From Corallococcus coralloides DSM 2259 (GTDB lineage Bacteria; Myxococcota; Myxococcia; Myxococcales; Myxococcaceae), in contig NC_017030.1 in NCBI RefSeq assembly GCF_000255295.1, positions 4,464,001 through 4,528,000 on the forward strand: 64,000 nt of DNA. The letters run 5' to 3'. Each line of letters begins with the position of its first letter. The stretch's first letter is position 1. This document shows, piece by piece, positions 16,526-26,414 of this stretch. A program made the translations under genes and the position numbers. The notes below the pieces were generated by a model. That model worked only from the letters and a program-made list of their open reading frames with translations. It did no database searches and had not been told where the DNA came from.

Positions 16526-17018
16526 ACCGATGGCCGTCGTCACCGTGCTGCGTCCCGTTGTCCCCCTGCGTGATGCGGAGCGCCGCCCGGTGGCTCCGGT
16601 GCCGGACGCGGGGGAGACCTCCCTCTTCCAGGCCGGCCAGGTCCGCGTCACCGGCGAGCGGCTCGTCGTGGGCGGCCAGAGCTGGGCGCTGCGCGACGTG
16701 CTCCAGGTGGAGACCGCGCGCCGCACCCCGAAGGTGTGGCCCTACCTGCTCGCGGTGGGGCTGGCCGCGGCGCTGGGGCTGCCGCTCTTGTCCTGGCTGT
16801 CCGTCAGCGTGACGGCGCTGAAGGGCGCGTACGAGGCGGGGCTCGTCGTCACCGCCCTGGGCCTCTTCGCGTCCATGGCCGCGCTGCTCGTGGTGGAGGA
16901 CACCCACTACCTGGTGCTGGGGCTGCCGGGCGGCTCGCGCCGCGTCTTCGGCAGCCACGACGCCCAGCTCATCGCGCGGCTTGCGGGGACGGTGCGGGCC
17001 GCGTGCCAGCGGCCGTGA
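16518..17018 (+). CDS. Small membrane protein (DUF6232-like)
   Basis: A 166-residue protein. A beta-rich N-terminal part ([20 protein letters not shown]) is followed by two membrane helices ([21 protein letters not shown] and [19 protein letters not shown]), then a short beta-rich tail ending in [15 protein letters not shown]. This layout matches the DUF6232 family, which has no known function. It overlaps the pseudo-receiver gene upstream, and its last 50 bases overlap the 3' end of the convergent flavoenzyme gene. Confidence 0.65.
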   Translation: MGEPMAVVTVLRPVVPLRDAERRPVAPVPDAGETSLFQAGQVRVTGERLVVGGQSWALRDVLQVETARRTPKVWPYLLAVGLAAALGLPLLSWLSVSVTALKGAYEAGLVVTALGLFASMAALLVVEDTHYLVLGLPGGSRRVFGSHDAQLIARLAGTVRAACQRP

Positions 17019-18000
17019 GCTGCTCGCGCACCTGCGCGACGATCTCGAAGGAGCGCAGCCGCGCCGCGTGGTCGAAAATCTGCGCGGTCACCATCAGCTC
17101 GTCGGCCCCGGTCTGCTCCAGCAGGGACTGGAGGCCTTCGCGCACGCTGTCCGGCGAGCCCACCACGGTGCACGCCAGCATGTGCTCGATCTCCGCCAGC
17201 TCCATCTCGTTGAGCTGACCGTCCATGCTGTCCACCGGCGGCAGGAGCGGGCCCGGCCTGCCCCGGCGCAGGTTGATGAAGGCCTGGAGCAGCGACGTGA
17301 AGAGGCGCTGGCCCTCTTTGTCCGTGTCCGCGGCGAAGACGTTGACGCCAATCATCGCGTACGGCTTCTGGAGCACGTCCGACGGGCGGAACTGCGTGCG
17401 GTACAGGTGCAGCGCGCTCATCATCTGCGCGGGCGCGAAGTGCGACGCGAACGCGAAGGGCAGCCCCAGGGCCGCGGCCAGCTGCGCGCTGAAGGTGCTG
17501 GAGCCCAGCAGCCACAGCGGCACGTGCAGGCCCGCGCCCGGCACCGCGCGCACGGCCTGCCCCGGCGTGGGGTCCTTGAAGTAGTTCTGCAGCTCCACCA
17601 CGTCCTGCGGGAAGCTGTCCGCGCCGCCCAGGCCCCGGCGCAGCGCGGCGGAGGTGCGCTGATCCGTCCCCGGCGCGCGCCCCAGGCCCAGGTCGATGCG
17701 GCCGGGGTAGAGCGTCTCCAGGGTGCCGAACTGCTCCGCGATGATGAGCGGCGCGTGGTTGGGCAGCATGACGCCGCCCGCGCCCACGCGAATCGTCTTC
17801 GTGCCCCCCGCCACGTACCCGATGACCACGGACGTGGCCGCGCTGGCGATGCCCGTCATGTTGTGGTGCTCGGCCAGCCAGAAGCGCTTGTAGCCCAGGG
17901 CTTCCGCGTGGCGGGCCAGGTCCAGGCTGTTGTGGAGGGCAAGGCCGGCGTCGCCCCCGGAGATGACGGGGGACAGGTCGAGGACGGAGAAGGGGATCAT
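16969..18000 (-). CDS. LLM-class (luciferase-like) flavin-dependent oxidoreductase
   Basis: A 343-residue TIM-barrel protein of the bacterial luciferase/F420 superfamily. It begins with [12 protein letters not shown] and continues with [13 protein letters not shown] and [20 protein letters not shown], the typical signature of the alkanal-monooxygenase-like MsnO8/YhbW subgroup, plus [11 protein letters not shown]. It is probably an FMN-dependent monooxygenase; the substrate is unknown. ATG 18000 is preferred over an in-frame GTG at 18015 because GAGGG lies 9 bases before it. The gene converges with and overlaps the DUF6232-like gene. A dispersed 25-bp palindrome lies about 170 bases upstream of its start. 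Confidence 0.87.
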   Translation of the reverse strand: MIPFSVLDLSPVISGGDAGLALHNSLDLARHAEALGYKRFWLAEHHNMTGIASAATSVVIGYVAGGTKTIRVGAGGVMLPNHAPLIIAEQFGTLETLYPGRIDLGLGRAPGTDQRTSAALRRGLGGADSFPQDVVELQNYFKDPTPGQAVRAVPGAGLHVPLWLLGSSTFSAQLAAALGLPFAFASHFAPAQMMSALHLYRTQFRPSDVLQKPYAMIGVNVFAADTDKEGQRLFTSLLQAFINLRRGRPGPLLPPVDSMDGQLNEMELAEIEHMLACTVVGSPDSVREGLQSLLEQTGADELMVTAQIFDHAARLRSFEIVAQVREQLTAAGTRPAPSPQAAR

Positions 18001-18168
18001 CAGGGGGACCCTCACGCCACGGGGGGCGGAAAAGCCCTTCGATAGCCAGCGCCCTCGGGGTTTTCACGGCATTGAAGCCCCCCAGGCCCCCCGGCCTTCC
18101 AGGCGGAGGCCATCCCACCCATCAGCCTGGCTTGTCGCCAGGCGCGCCCGGGAGGACCGACGCCTTCG

Positions 18169-18193
18169 AACCTGTCCGACTGTCGGACAGGTT
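18169..18193. repeat. Perfect 25-bp palindrome of the TGTCCGAC family
   Basis: The core TGTCCGAC-T-GTCGGACA (18173-18189) is extended by CCTG-type flanks to AACC...GGTT. It lies between the 3' end of the hybrid signalling gene (18223) and the start of the flavoenzyme gene (18000), both leftward. It could act as a hairpin terminator of the former or an operator of the latter. It is the same element as the array at 3433-3766. Confidence 0.7.
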
Positions 18194-18222
18194 TGCGGGC
18201 GGTCGCGCCCGGGAGGCTGCTT

Positions 18223-20022
18223 TCAGTCGCGCGGGGGGGCGGCCTTGCGCTCCGACTTCGCTCGAACCAGCGCGGCGCGCGCGCGGTCCAGGGTGCCGTG
18301 CGGATCCTCCTCGCCCTGCACCGTCACGGCGATGGACACACATGCGGGCTGGCCGGGCATGTCATGGAGCTGCTGGCGCGCGGCCTCCGCGGCCACGGCG
18401 TCCGCCCCGGGCAGCACGAGCAGGAGGGAGTCCCCCGTCCAGCGCACCACGAAGCCCGGGGGAGGGCAGTGGCCCTCCGCGTGCCGGGCCAGCTCCCGCA
18501 GCGCCGCGTCGCCCGCGTCGTAGCCGCGCGCGCGGTTGACGGCGCCCAGCTCCACCAGGTCCACCAGGAGCAGGCTGGTGGGCAGGCCCTCCCGGCGGCA
18601 GCGGCCAATCTCCCTGGCCAGCCGCTCCTCGCCCACGCGCCGGGTGTCCAGCCCCGTGAGCGCGTCCTGGCGCAGGAGCCGCTCGCGCGTGCCCTTCAGG
18701 TCCGCGCCGATGCCCAGGTCCATCAGCGACAGGAGCTGCGCGATGCCCCCGGGCACCAGGAAGGGCCGCGCCACCCAGCGCACCTCGCGCGGCCGGGGCC
18801 GCTCCAGCGACAGCGTCAGGTGCAGCCCGCGCGAGCTCTCCGCCGCCAGGTCCAGCTGCCGCAGCGTGCCGCCGGGGTCCGCGGTCAGGCTGGCGATGTG
18901 CTGGCACAGCGAATCGAAGGCCATGCCCGACAGCCGGTCCTCCGGCAGACCCAGGAGCTCCGCCAGCGCCGCGTTGGATGCGAAGGGCCTGCGGCCCGGC
19001 GCCACCACCAGCACCGGCACGTCGAGGGCGCTCACCGCCTCGCGCACCAGCGCCAGCGCCGCGGCCTCGGTGAGCACCGGCTCTGAAGCGCCCAGGGGCC
19101 TCGGCGTGATGGGGCGTGGCAGGCCCCGCGCCGTGGGGTGCTCCAGGTTCTCCGCCACGCGGTTCGCCAGCTCGCGCAGCGCCGCCAGGTCCTCCGGGCC
19201 CAGCATCAGCGGGCGCGTGTCGATGACGCACAGCGAGCCCAGCACGTCCCCGGTGGAGGTGATGAGCGGCGCGCCCGCGTAGCTGCCGACGATGCCGTCG
19301 CGCACCAGCGGGTTGTCCCTGAACACCGGATGGCGCGTGGCGTCCGGCACCACCAGGGCCTCGCGGCCCTGCACCACGTGGTGGCAGAAGGCCCAGTCGC
19401 GCGGCGTGCCCCGTTCCTTCGCGAGCGCGGCGGGCAGCCCCACGTGCGCCTTGAACCACTGCTTGTCCCCCAGCACCAGCGTCAGCAGCGCGACGGGCAC
19501 CCCGAAGGCCTGCGCCACCTCCGCCACCAGGTCCTGAAGCTTCTGGTCGGGCGGGCCCGGGTCCACCAGCTTCAGCTCGTCGATGCGCGCGAGCCGCCGC
19601 TTCTCTTCCTCCGCGTTGAGCTCCAGCTGGCCGTGGCCCGCGAGCTGGCCCGCGAGCGCGCGCCGCACGCCGTCGCGCATCGCCTCTGGCCCCGCGCGCC
19701 GGCTGAGCAGCGCGTGGATGCCCAGCGCGTCCTTGAGCTGCCAGGCGCGCACGCGCAGCTCGTCAAATGCCGTCACCACCATCACCGCCATGTGGCGCGC
19801 ATCCGAGCGGCCCCGCAGCCACGCCAGCAGCGCGAACCCGTCCACCCGGGGCAGCGCCAGGTCCGTCACCAGCAGCGTGGGAGCACCCCGCAGCCGCACC
19901 AGCTCCTGGGCCTCCGCGCCGTCGCGCGCCACCACGCCCTCCAGCCCCTCTTGCTGCGCGAGCGCGAGCAGGCCCGCGGCGCGGTGGCGATCCGGTTCGG
20001 CGATGAGGGCGTAGCGGGGCAT
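18223..20022 (-). CDS. Hybrid signalling protein: receiver, GAF, PAS-like and degenerate GGDEF domains
   Basis: A 599-residue cytoplasmic protein. Residues 1-125 are a receiver with phosphoacceptor Asp (LLVTDLALP) and Thr (VVTAF), but its first acidic pair reads AEPD and the conserved Lys is replaced (SRR). A GAF domain at about 150-310 has GTPRDWAFCHHVVQGREALV and GSLCVIDTRP. A PAS-like segment lies at about 330-440. The C-terminal cyclase-like domain has the expected DALTGL start, but the catalytic GGDEF motif reads WTGDSLLL. It is thus probably unable to make cyclic di-GMP and may bind GTP or a partner instead. Two free-standing receiver genes follow on the same strand upstream. Confidence 0.8.
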   Translation of the reverse strand: MPRYALIAEPDRHRAAGLLALAQQEGLEGVVARDGAEAQELVRLRGAPTLLVTDLALPRVDGFALLAWLRGRSDARHMAVMVVTAFDELRVRAWQLKDALGIHALLSRRAGPEAMRDGVRRALAGQLAGHGQLELNAEEEKRRLARIDELKLVDPGPPDQKLQDLVAEVAQAFGVPVALLTLVLGDKQWFKAHVGLPAALAKERGTPRDWAFCHHVVQGREALVVPDATRHPVFRDNPLVRDGIVGSYAGAPLITSTGDVLGSLCVIDTRPLMLGPEDLAALRELANRVAENLEHPTARGLPRPITPRPLGASEPVLTEAAALALVREAVSALDVPVLVVAPGRRPFASNAALAELLGLPEDRLSGMAFDSLCQHIASLTADPGGTLRQLDLAAESSRGLHLTLSLERPRPREVRWVARPFLVPGGIAQLLSLMDLGIGADLKGTRERLLRQDALTGLDTRRVGEERLAREIGRCRREGLPTSLLLVDLVELGAVNRARGYDAGDAALRELARHAEGHCPPPGFVVRWTGDSLLLVLPGADAVAAEAARQQLHDMPGQPACVSIAVTVQGEEDPHGTLDRARAALVRAKSERKAAPPRD

Positions 20023-20152
20023 GTCGGTCCACGCATGCTGCCACGCGGGTCGCCGTTGCGTACCCTGCCGCTTTGTCCAAGTAGGGCCCGCCCGTCCATG
20101 GGCCGACGGAGCAGGGTGCTCTCGTGGGGTCCCACGACGGCCCGTGCCTGCG

Positions 20153-20584
20153 TCAGGACCGGGGCTCCCGGCAGCGGGCGTGACGCGCGCTTTCTTGGCG
20201 CGGAGCTTCCAGCAATTGCGAGACGTGCTCCGCCAGGTCCGGCAGCGGCTGGGGTTTGCTCAGCACCAGGTCCACGCCCAGCGCCTGCGCACGCGTCCCC
20301 AGGTCCGGTGTCGCGAACGCCGTCAGCAGCACCATGCGCGTGGCCGGCGAGGACTCGCGCACCCGCTCCGCGATGACGAGCCCCTCCTCGGACTGCGTTC
20401 CGCTCAGGCGCAGGTCGCTGATGACCAGGTCGTACCGGCCGCGCTTCACGCGCTCCAGGGCCTCGTCCAGGTCCGTGGCCGAGTCGACCTCGTAGCCGGC
20501 GCTGGTGAAGAAGCGGCCCAGGACCCAGCACAGGACCGTTTCATCATCGACGATCAGCAGGTTCCGGGGCACACGAGCAGGCAT
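20153..20584 (-). CDS. Free-standing response-regulator receiver
   Basis: A 143-residue single-domain receiver. All catalytic residues are present: DDE in LLIVDDE, phosphoacceptor Asp in LVISDLRL, Thr in VLLTAF and Lys in LSKPQ. No output domain is attached, so it likely acts by protein contact or as a phosphate relay. ATG 20584 was chosen because the receiver starts 9 residues later; the frame is open another 46 codons. No histidine kinase gene is adjacent on this strand. Confidence 0.8.
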   Translation of the reverse strand: MPARVPRNLLIVDDETVLCWVLGRFFTSAGYEVDSATDLDEALERVKRGRYDLVISDLRLSGTQSEEGLVIAERVRESSPATRMVLLTAFATPDLGTRAQALGVDLVLSKPQPLPDLAEHVSQLLEAPRQESARHARCREPRS

Positions 20585-20740
20585 GAGCAAGGGAGGGGCC
20601 AGGGGCGCCGGGAATAAAGCGGTGAAGTCTTTACGGCCACTTGGCCCGGTGGAAGCAGGCCCGCCGCGCGCGTTTGTCCAGCTTGCGGATCCATTTTCCG
20701 GAATCCGGACTGAAACAGACAAGGACGGCAGCCCGGCTTA

Positions 20741-21151
20741 TCACCGCATGGGGATGGGCTGGGGCTGGTCCTCGTTGGCCGCGGCGGGGATGAGCGCGGA
20801 CAGGTGGAGGATGAGCACCGGCATCAGCTGCGGTTTGGGCAGCAGCTTGGTGATGCCGCTGCTCCATGCAGAGTGCCGGACCTCGTCCAGGGGCAGCGCC
20901 GTCATCAGCAGGATGGGGACGTGCGAGTCCTGCAGGCGCAGGTCGCGAGCGAACCGCAGACCTTCCTCCATGCCGGGCCGGCCGAAGGGATGGTCGATGA
21001 GGACCGCGTCGAACAGGTTCGTGTCCAGCAGGCTGCGAGCCTGGGCATCCGTGCGCGCGGTGAGGACGGTGAAGCCCGCGGCCGTCAGGTGACGTGCCGT
21101 CGCACCACGAACCGGGGGCTTCGAATCGAGGAGGAGGATTTTACCGTGCAT
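20741..21151 (-). CDS. Free-standing response-regulator receiver, diverged
   Basis: A 136-residue receiver. It has phosphoacceptor Asp (AVLIDHPFG), Thr (LLMTAL) and Lys (LPKPQ), but the first acidic pair is reduced to one Asp (LLLDSK). Metal binding, and so phosphorylation, may be weakened. It lies 156 bases upstream of the other receiver gene on the same strand and is divergent from the caspase-like gene at 21321. ATG 21151 fits the fold; an in-frame start at 21208 exists. Confidence 0.72.
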   Translation of the reverse strand: MHGKILLLDSKPPVRGATARHLTAAGFTVLTARTDAQARSLLDTNLFDAVLIDHPFGRPGMEEGLRFARDLRLQDSHVPILLMTALPLDEVRHSAWSSGITKLLPKPQLMPVLILHLSALIPAAANEDQPQPIPMR

Positions 21152-21320
21152 GCACAACGACAGTGCAGCGGTTGTGCCACGCGGGGTGTCATGCGCCCTT
21201 CCAGTCATTGCAAGGGATTGGAAGGGAGGGGGCGGGCGCGGACGGAGCCGTTTTCCAATTCCTGGACCGGTCTCCGGAATCTGGAATCAATAGAACGCAG
21301 GTCCCGCCAGGAGCCGAAGG

Positions 21321-22784
21321 ATGCCCGAGCCCGAGAAGGATGAAGCGCTGCAGCTGCTGCTCGCGCGCGCTGACGACCGCCGGCCGGTGCTGGAGGACGG
21401 GCTTCCCGCCGACTCCACCCGGGATGCCCCCAGGCCCGCGCCGCTCCCTCGCCGTGCCGAGGGCATGACGCTGGAGCGCCCCGACGCGAGCCCGAATGAC
21501 CTGGCCTCGCAGCGCTGGGGTGTCATCGCGCCGCAGGGCACGAAGGGCGATGCCCTGCTTCGCGCCATCGAGCCGCTCCTCCAGCACCGCGAGCACGAGC
21601 AGGGCGCTCCCGTGCTGCGCTACCGCGTTCCTCCCGGCATGGACGCGAACGCGGCGGTGCGCTGGAAGGAGTCGGTGCACCGGGCCGAGGATGTCCCCGA
21701 GGAGGAACGTCCCAGGTACCTGCTGCTGCTCGGGGACCTGCCCGACGTGTCCATCGAGCTGCAGCACGTGCTCGCGCATGGCGCGTTCGTGGGGCGGCTT
21801 CACGTGGGGCTGCCCGACGGTGAACCGGACCTCGCGGGCTACACGTCCTACGCCGAGAAGGTGGTCGCCGCCGAGAAGTGGGGCGCGCCTCCGGAGGCCC
21901 CGGACATGCTCCTGTACACGGCGCGCGATGGGACGACGGCCACGACCTCCGGACACCAGCTGCTGGTGGAGCCCTGCCGGCAGGTCATGGAGACGCGGTG
22001 GAAGCAGAAGCGGCCCGCGTTGAAGGTCCAGGAGGTTCCCTATGACTACGCGGACGCGGACGCGCTGCTGGAGGCCGCGGCCGGTGCGCGCTCGGCGGTG
22101 ATGCTCACGGTGGCGCATGGGTTGGGGCGGCCCTCGAAGGGCTGGACGTCTCCTGAGGAGCAGCGGGCGATGCAGGGCGCGCTGACGCTGGGCGGAGGCC
22201 CACCGCTCACGGGAGCGCTGCTGCGGGACACGCCCTTCCTGCCCGGAGGCATGTGGTTCAGCGTGGCGTGCTTTGGCGCGGCGACGCCGCCGGACAGCGC
22301 GTTCCATGCATGGCTTGCGCAGCTCGCCGCGGCTGGTGGGTTCGCGGGCCGTCCTGACTCCGTGCTGCACAGCCTGCCCAGGGCAGGGGAGCGTCCCTTC
22401 GTGGCGGCGCTGCCCCAGGCCCTGCTGGCGAATCCGCGCGGCCCGCTGGGCATCATCGGCCACAGCGACCTGGCGTGGACGCTCGGGTTCCTGGACACGG
22501 AGGACATGACGCGCAGCCGTGCCTCGCGCGTCCTCTCCGTGCTCCAGGTCCTGTCCAACGGCAGCCGCGCGGGCGTCGCCCTGGATTCACTGATGAGCGC
22601 GTACCGGGGCGTCAACGACGCGCTGCTGGCGGGCTACCGGGCGCGGCAGGACGCGCAGGTGTATGGCATTCCGGATCCGGTCGACCCGAAGCGACTGGGC
22701 TATCAGTGGATGCAACGCAATGACTTGCGCGGCTATGTGCTGCTTGGAGATCCCGCCGCAAGGCTTTCAGGGCAGCAGCTTTAG
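21321..22784 (+). CDS. Caspase-like (clan CD, gingipain/CHAT-type) cysteine protease
   Basis: A 487-residue protein. The segment PRYLLLLGDLPDVSIELQ followed by GRLHVGLPDG and TSYAEKVVAAE resembles bacterial C25/caspase-like proteins. The catalytic dyad is visible in the expected order and sequence context: His266 in MLTVAHGLG and Cys317 in MWFSVACFG, each after a hydrophobic strand. There is no signal peptide, so it acts in the cytoplasm. The first 65 residues are a disordered-looking, Pro/Arg/Asp-rich leader that could be a removable pro-region. The gene has GGAG 6 bases before the ATG. It converges with the STAND ATPase gene, and the two reading frames overlap by 18 bases. Substrate unknown; role in a conflict system inferred from neighbours. 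Confidence 0.72.
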   Translation: MPEPEKDEALQLLLARADDRRPVLEDGLPADSTRDAPRPAPLPRRAEGMTLERPDASPNDLASQRWGVIAPQGTKGDALLRAIEPLLQHREHEQGAPVLRYRVPPGMDANAAVRWKESVHRAEDVPEEERPRYLLLLGDLPDVSIELQHVLAHGAFVGRLHVGLPDGEPDLAGYTSYAEKVVAAEKWGAPPEAPDMLLYTARDGTTATTSGHQLLVEPCRQVMETRWKQKRPALKVQEVPYDYADADALLEAAAGARSAVMLTVAHGLGRPSKGWTSPEEQRAMQGALTLGGGPPLTGALLRDTPFLPGGMWFSVACFGAATPPDSAFHAWLAQLAAAGGFAGRPDSVLHSLPRAGERPFVAALPQALLANPRGPLGIIGHSDLAWTLGFLDTEDMTRSRASRVLSVLQVLSNGSRAGVALDSLMSAYRGVNDALLAGYRARQDAQVYGIPDPVDPKRLGYQWMQRNDLRGYVLLGDPAARLSGQQL

Positions 22785-25700
22785 CGTCGGTGGCGGCCTC
22801 ACGAGCGGATCCCGTCTGTGCTCCCGCGCACATTCCGCATAGCCGCTGCGCGCCTGCTCCTCGCTTTCATCCAGGTAGCTGCGACGGACGTCCGGAGGAA
22901 GGCAGTCCTTGTTGACGGCCCGAAGCCGCCGCTGGAGATCCGAAACCTCCAGGGGCCAGAGCTGTGCCGGTCCATCAGCGCACACCGTCAGGACCTGGTG
23001 CCCGTCCGGACTGAACTCGGCGGATGCGACTTCCGACTCACAGCCCTGGATCACCAGGGGCAGGCCCGTTCCGTCCGCCCTCCACACCCGCGCGGTTCCG
23101 TCACCCGAGGTCGTCACCACCTGGCGGCCATCCGGGCTGAAGCGGGCGGAGGAGACGCGGTCCAGGTGTCCCTGGAGCACGATGGGCGCACCTGTCCCGT
23201 CCGCCCTCCACACCCGTGCGGTCTTGTCCGCCGAAGCCGTCACCACCTGGTGGCCATCCGGGCTGAAGCCCGCGGAATAGACGTCACCCCCATGTCCCTT
23301 GAGCACCACGGGGGTGCCCGTCCCGTCCGCCTTCCACACCCGCGCGGTCTTGTCCGCCGAAGCCGTCACCACCTGGTGGCCATCCGGGCTGAACTCGGCG
23401 GAGTAGACGTCACCCTCATGCCCCAGGAGCACCACGGGCGTGCCGCTTCCATCCGTCCTCAGCACCTTCGGGGTCCGGGCCGACGCGGTCACGACCCACT
23501 GACCGTCGCGGCTGAACCGGGCGGAGAGCGCTTCGTCGTACCCCAGCACCCGCGGTGTTCCGCTCCCGTCCGCCCTCCACACCTGGGGCGCGCCGCTGAA
23601 CCGGACCGTGGTCAGGATCCACTGACCATCGGGACTGAACTCCGCGGAGCCAATGGGAGTGAGCAGATCCCCGCTCAGCACCACGGGGGTGCCCGTCCCA
23701 TCCGCCCGCCACACCCGCGCGCTCCCGTTCCCGAAGGCCGTCACCACCTGCTGCCCATCCGGGCTGAACGCGGCCGATGAAAGGGGGCCCGCGCGCCCAT
23801 CGAGCACCACGGGGGCTCCCGTCCCATTCGTGCTCCAGACGCGAGCAACTCCTTCGATGCCCGCCGTGACGACCCGCGACCCATCCGGACTGAACCGCGC
23901 GGACTGGATCGCCTCTCCGGGGCCCTGGAACACCGTGGGAATCCCTGGCCCGCCCGCCTTCCAGACCCGGAGGGTTCCATCCCTGGACACGGTGATGATC
24001 CGCTGTCCGTCCGGACTGAATCGCGCGTCCTCGACCCAGCCCTGGTGCCCCTTGAGCACCTGGGGTGGGGCGGTTCCATCCGTCCGCCAGACCCTGGCGG
24101 TCCTGTCCAGGGACGTGGTCACCACCCACAGGCCATCTGGGCTGAAACCCGCGGACATGACGGAGTCCGCATGTCCTTCGAGCACGATGGGCGTGCCCGT
24201 CCCAGCCGCCTTCCACACCCGCGCCGTCCTGTCCGTCGCAGCCGTCACCACCTGGTGGCCATCCGGACTGAACGCGGCGGAATGCACGTCCCCCTCATGT
24301 CCCTTGAGCACCACGGGCGTGCCCTTCCCATCCGCCTTCCACACCCGCGCCGTCTTGTCCGCGGAAGCCGTCACCACCTGGTGGCCATCCGGGCTGAACG
24401 CGGCGGATATGACGGGCTTCGTGTGCCCCTTGAGTACCACGGGCGAGCCCTTCCCATCCGCCTTCCACACCCGCGCCGTCCCGTCGAACGACGTGGTCAC
24501 CACGTGCCGTCCCTCCGGGCTGAAGCGCGCCGACAGGACCGAGGCCTCGTGCCCGATCAGCATCACGGGCTTGCCGCTTCCATCCGCCCGCCGCACCTGC
24601 GCGCTCATGTCCGCAGACGCCGTCACCACCCACTGTCCATCCGGACTGAAGCTCGCGGAGTAGACGGTGTCTTCGTACCCCCGGAGCACCACGGGCTTGC
24701 CCGTCCCATCCGCCCGCCACACCCGGACCGTGGCGTCCTGGGACGCGGTGGCAACCCATTGCCCGTCCGGGCTGAACTCGATGGAGGTGACGACGCCCAG
24801 ATGACCCGTCAACGCCACGGGTGTGCCCAGCCCGTCCACGCGCCATACCCACGCCGGTCCGTCCATGGACGCCGCCGCCACCCGCTGGCCGTCCGGGCTG
24901 AAGGCCGCGACGTGCAGCGGATTCGTTCCCTGGAACGTCACCTCCGGGACGGGTTCCTTCAGGAAGTCATGCGCCAGCTGCGTCCACCAGTGCGCCTGCC
25001 CGGGTTCGGGCACTTCGAGCAGCAGCTTCGTGGCCATCGCTGTGAAGCCGCGGCTTTGCAGGTCGCGAGCCCCCGTCATCAATGCCAATCCCCGCGCGTC
25101 TTGGGCCTGCTTGACGGCTTCCTGCTTCGCGAGATCCGCGTCCGTCTTCGCCCGCTCCGCATGGGCTCGCTCTGTCCAGGCCCAGATGAGCAGCAGGGCC
25201 ATCAGCACCGCCACGCCCGCCGCCGCCGAGGCCAGGATGATGAGTCTGCGCCGCTCGGCCGCTTCACGCCGGCGCTGTCGTTGCGCTGACTCACGCTCGA
25301 TGCGCTGCTGCTTGAGCTCGAACACCTTGCGCGCGAGCCAGTCGTGTCCCAGCTCGAAGTACCGGCTGCCCTGGTGCTGCTCCGCGTGCAGCACCGCCGC
25401 TGCTTCCAGGTGCGTCAGCACCTCGTCCGCGTGCTCGGGTGGCAGCTCGGCGCGGGCCTCCTGCTCCGTCAGCAGGGTCCGGCTGCCGTCGCTCGCGATG
25501 AGGTGCTGCTCCAGCAACCGGCGCGCAGCCCGCTTCTTGTCGGAGCCGAGCGCATCCAGCGTCGCCTCCAGGTAGCGGTGCACCATCGGCTCCGCGGCGA
25601 CAGGCTCCACGGCCTGGCCCCGCGCCCGCTCGTCCCAGAGCGCCCGGCAGACGATCTGCGCGAACGCGGCCTGCACCTCGGCGTCATCGTCCTGCTCGCC

Positions 25701-26414
25701 CTGGCCCGCCATGCGCACCTGCCGCATCAGCGCGCGCACCTCCTGCTCGGACCACGGCTGCGAGGGCAGGCCCTTCTCGGTGGCCAGCCGGCACGACACC
25801 TTCACCATCTCGCCCACGGTGAGCGGCCCCAGCCGGAAGCCCTGCTCCAGCAGCTCGCGCCGGCCCCGCACGCGGTCCCGGAAGCGCCCCAGGTAGTCCT
25901 CGCGCATCGCCAGCACGAGCTGCAGCCCGCGCACCGGCTTGCGTGCCAGCGCGTCCAGCCCCTTCAGCAGCGCGCCCGTCGCCTCCACGTCGCGCCCCGG
26001 AAGGAAGAGCTGCTCCAGCTGGTCCAGGTAGATGAGCACCGGCCGGTCCGAGCGCTGTGACGCGAGCTCCAGCGCCGCGTCCAGCGCCTGCGCCGTTCCC
26101 GCCTGCTCCGGCGGCGGCCCCAGCTCCAGCTCCGCGTGCATCGTGCTCACGAGCCGCGCCAGCGGAGCCTCCCCCGCGAGCCACCCGTCGATGCGCACCG
26201 TGCGGAACTCGTGCGCCTCCTCCAGCAGCGGAATCACGCCCGCCTGCATCACCGACGACTTCCCCGCGCCCGAGGGGCCGAAGAGCGTGAGGCACGGGTG
26301 CGCGAGGATGCGGTTCACCAACCGCTGCGTCACGGTCTCGCGGCCGAAGAAGCGCTCGCGGTCCGCCGCTCGGTAGGGCTGCGGCCCGAGGAAGGGATTC
26401 ACCGGGGCGCTCAT
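22767..26414 (-). CDS. STAND-type ATPase with transmembrane helix and 16 WD40 blades
   Basis: A 1,215-residue protein. It opens with [21 protein letters not shown], the usual entry to the nSTAND1 family. Walker A is GPSGAGKSS (46-54) and Walker B is [12 protein letters not shown] (126-137), followed by a winged-helix region up to about 370. One membrane helix lies at about 389-411 ([23 protein letters not shown]) behind a basic coiled stretch. Residues 500-1150 hold 16 WD40 blades of about 42 residues each (FSPDG...VWKADG...VVLKGH), enough for two propellers. Such proteins sense a ligand through the repeats and switch on a partner effector by oligomerising. The start overlaps the stop of the CHAT gene by 4 bases, so the two are translationally coupled. 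Confidence 0.88.
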   Translation of the reverse strand: MSAPVNPFLGPQPYRAADRERFFGRETVTQRLVNRILAHPCLTLFGPSGAGKSSVMQAGVIPLLEEAHEFRTVRIDGWLAGEAPLARLVSTMHAELELGPPPEQAGTAQALDAALELASQRSDRPVLIYLDQLEQLFLPGRDVEATGALLKGLDALARKPVRGLQLVLAMREDYLGRFRDRVRGRRELLEQGFRLGPLTVGEMVKVSCRLATEKGLPSQPWSEQEVRALMRQVRMAGQGEQDDDAEVQAAFAQIVCRALWDERARGQAVEPVAAEPMVHRYLEATLDALGSDKKRAARRLLEQHLIASDGSRTLLTEQEARAELPPEHADEVLTHLEAAAVLHAEQHQGSRYFELGHDWLARKVFELKQQRIERESAQRQRRREAAERRRLIILASAAAGVAVLMALLLIWAWTERAHAERAKTDADLAKQEAVKQAQDARGLALMTGARDLQSRGFTAMATKLLLEVPEPGQAHWWTQLAHDFLKEPVPEVTFQGTNPLHVAAFSPDGQRVAAASMDGPAWVWRVDGLGTPVALTGHLGVVTSIEFSPDGQWVATASQDATVRVWRADGTGKPVVLRGYEDTVYSASFSPDGQWVVTASADMSAQVRRADGSGKPVMLIGHEASVLSARFSPEGRHVVTTSFDGTARVWKADGKGSPVVLKGHTKPVISAAFSPDGHQVVTASADKTARVWKADGKGTPVVLKGHEGDVHSAAFSPDGHQVVTAATDRTARVWKAAGTGTPIVLEGHADSVMSAGFSPDGLWVVTTSLDRTARVWRTDGTAPPQVLKGHQGWVEDARFSPDGQRIITVSRDGTLRVWKAGGPGIPTVFQGPGEAIQSARFSPDGSRVVTAGIEGVARVWSTNGTGAPVVLDGRAGPLSSAAFSPDGQQVVTAFGNGSARVWRADGTGTPVVLSGDLLTPIGSAEFSPDGQWILTTVRFSGAPQVWRADGSGTPRVLGYDEALSARFSRDGQWVVTASARTPKVLRTDGSGTPVVLLGHEGDVYSAEFSPDGHQVVTASADKTARVWKADGTGTPVVLKGHGGDVYSAGFSPDGHQVVTASADKTARVWRADGTGAPIVLQGHLDRVSSARFSPDGRQVVTTSGDGTARVWRADGTGLPLVIQGCESEVASAEFSPDGHQVLTVCADGPAQLWPLEVSDLQRRLRAVNKDCLPPDVRRSYLDESEEQARSGYAECAREHRRDPLVRPPPTLKLLP
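22960..24915 (-). repeat. Tandem ~126-bp WD40 coding repeats, several nearly identical
   Basis: Sixteen consecutive units encode one blade each. Blades 5, 13 and 14 share the exact protein string [20 protein letters not shown], and long stretches of DNA around 23240-23260, 23370-23390 and 24370-24390 are the same. Such identity means recent duplication or gene conversion within the gene. Blades 9-12 are the most diverged. Confidence 0.85.

Noticed and set aside
18001-18015. GTG start five codons upstream for the flavoenzyme
   Set aside because: The ATG at 18000 has the better ribosome site and starts with the family's usual [12 protein letters not shown].
23000-24900. Tandem DNA repeats as a mobile or satellite element
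   Set aside because: They are in-frame codons for WD40 blades of one protein.
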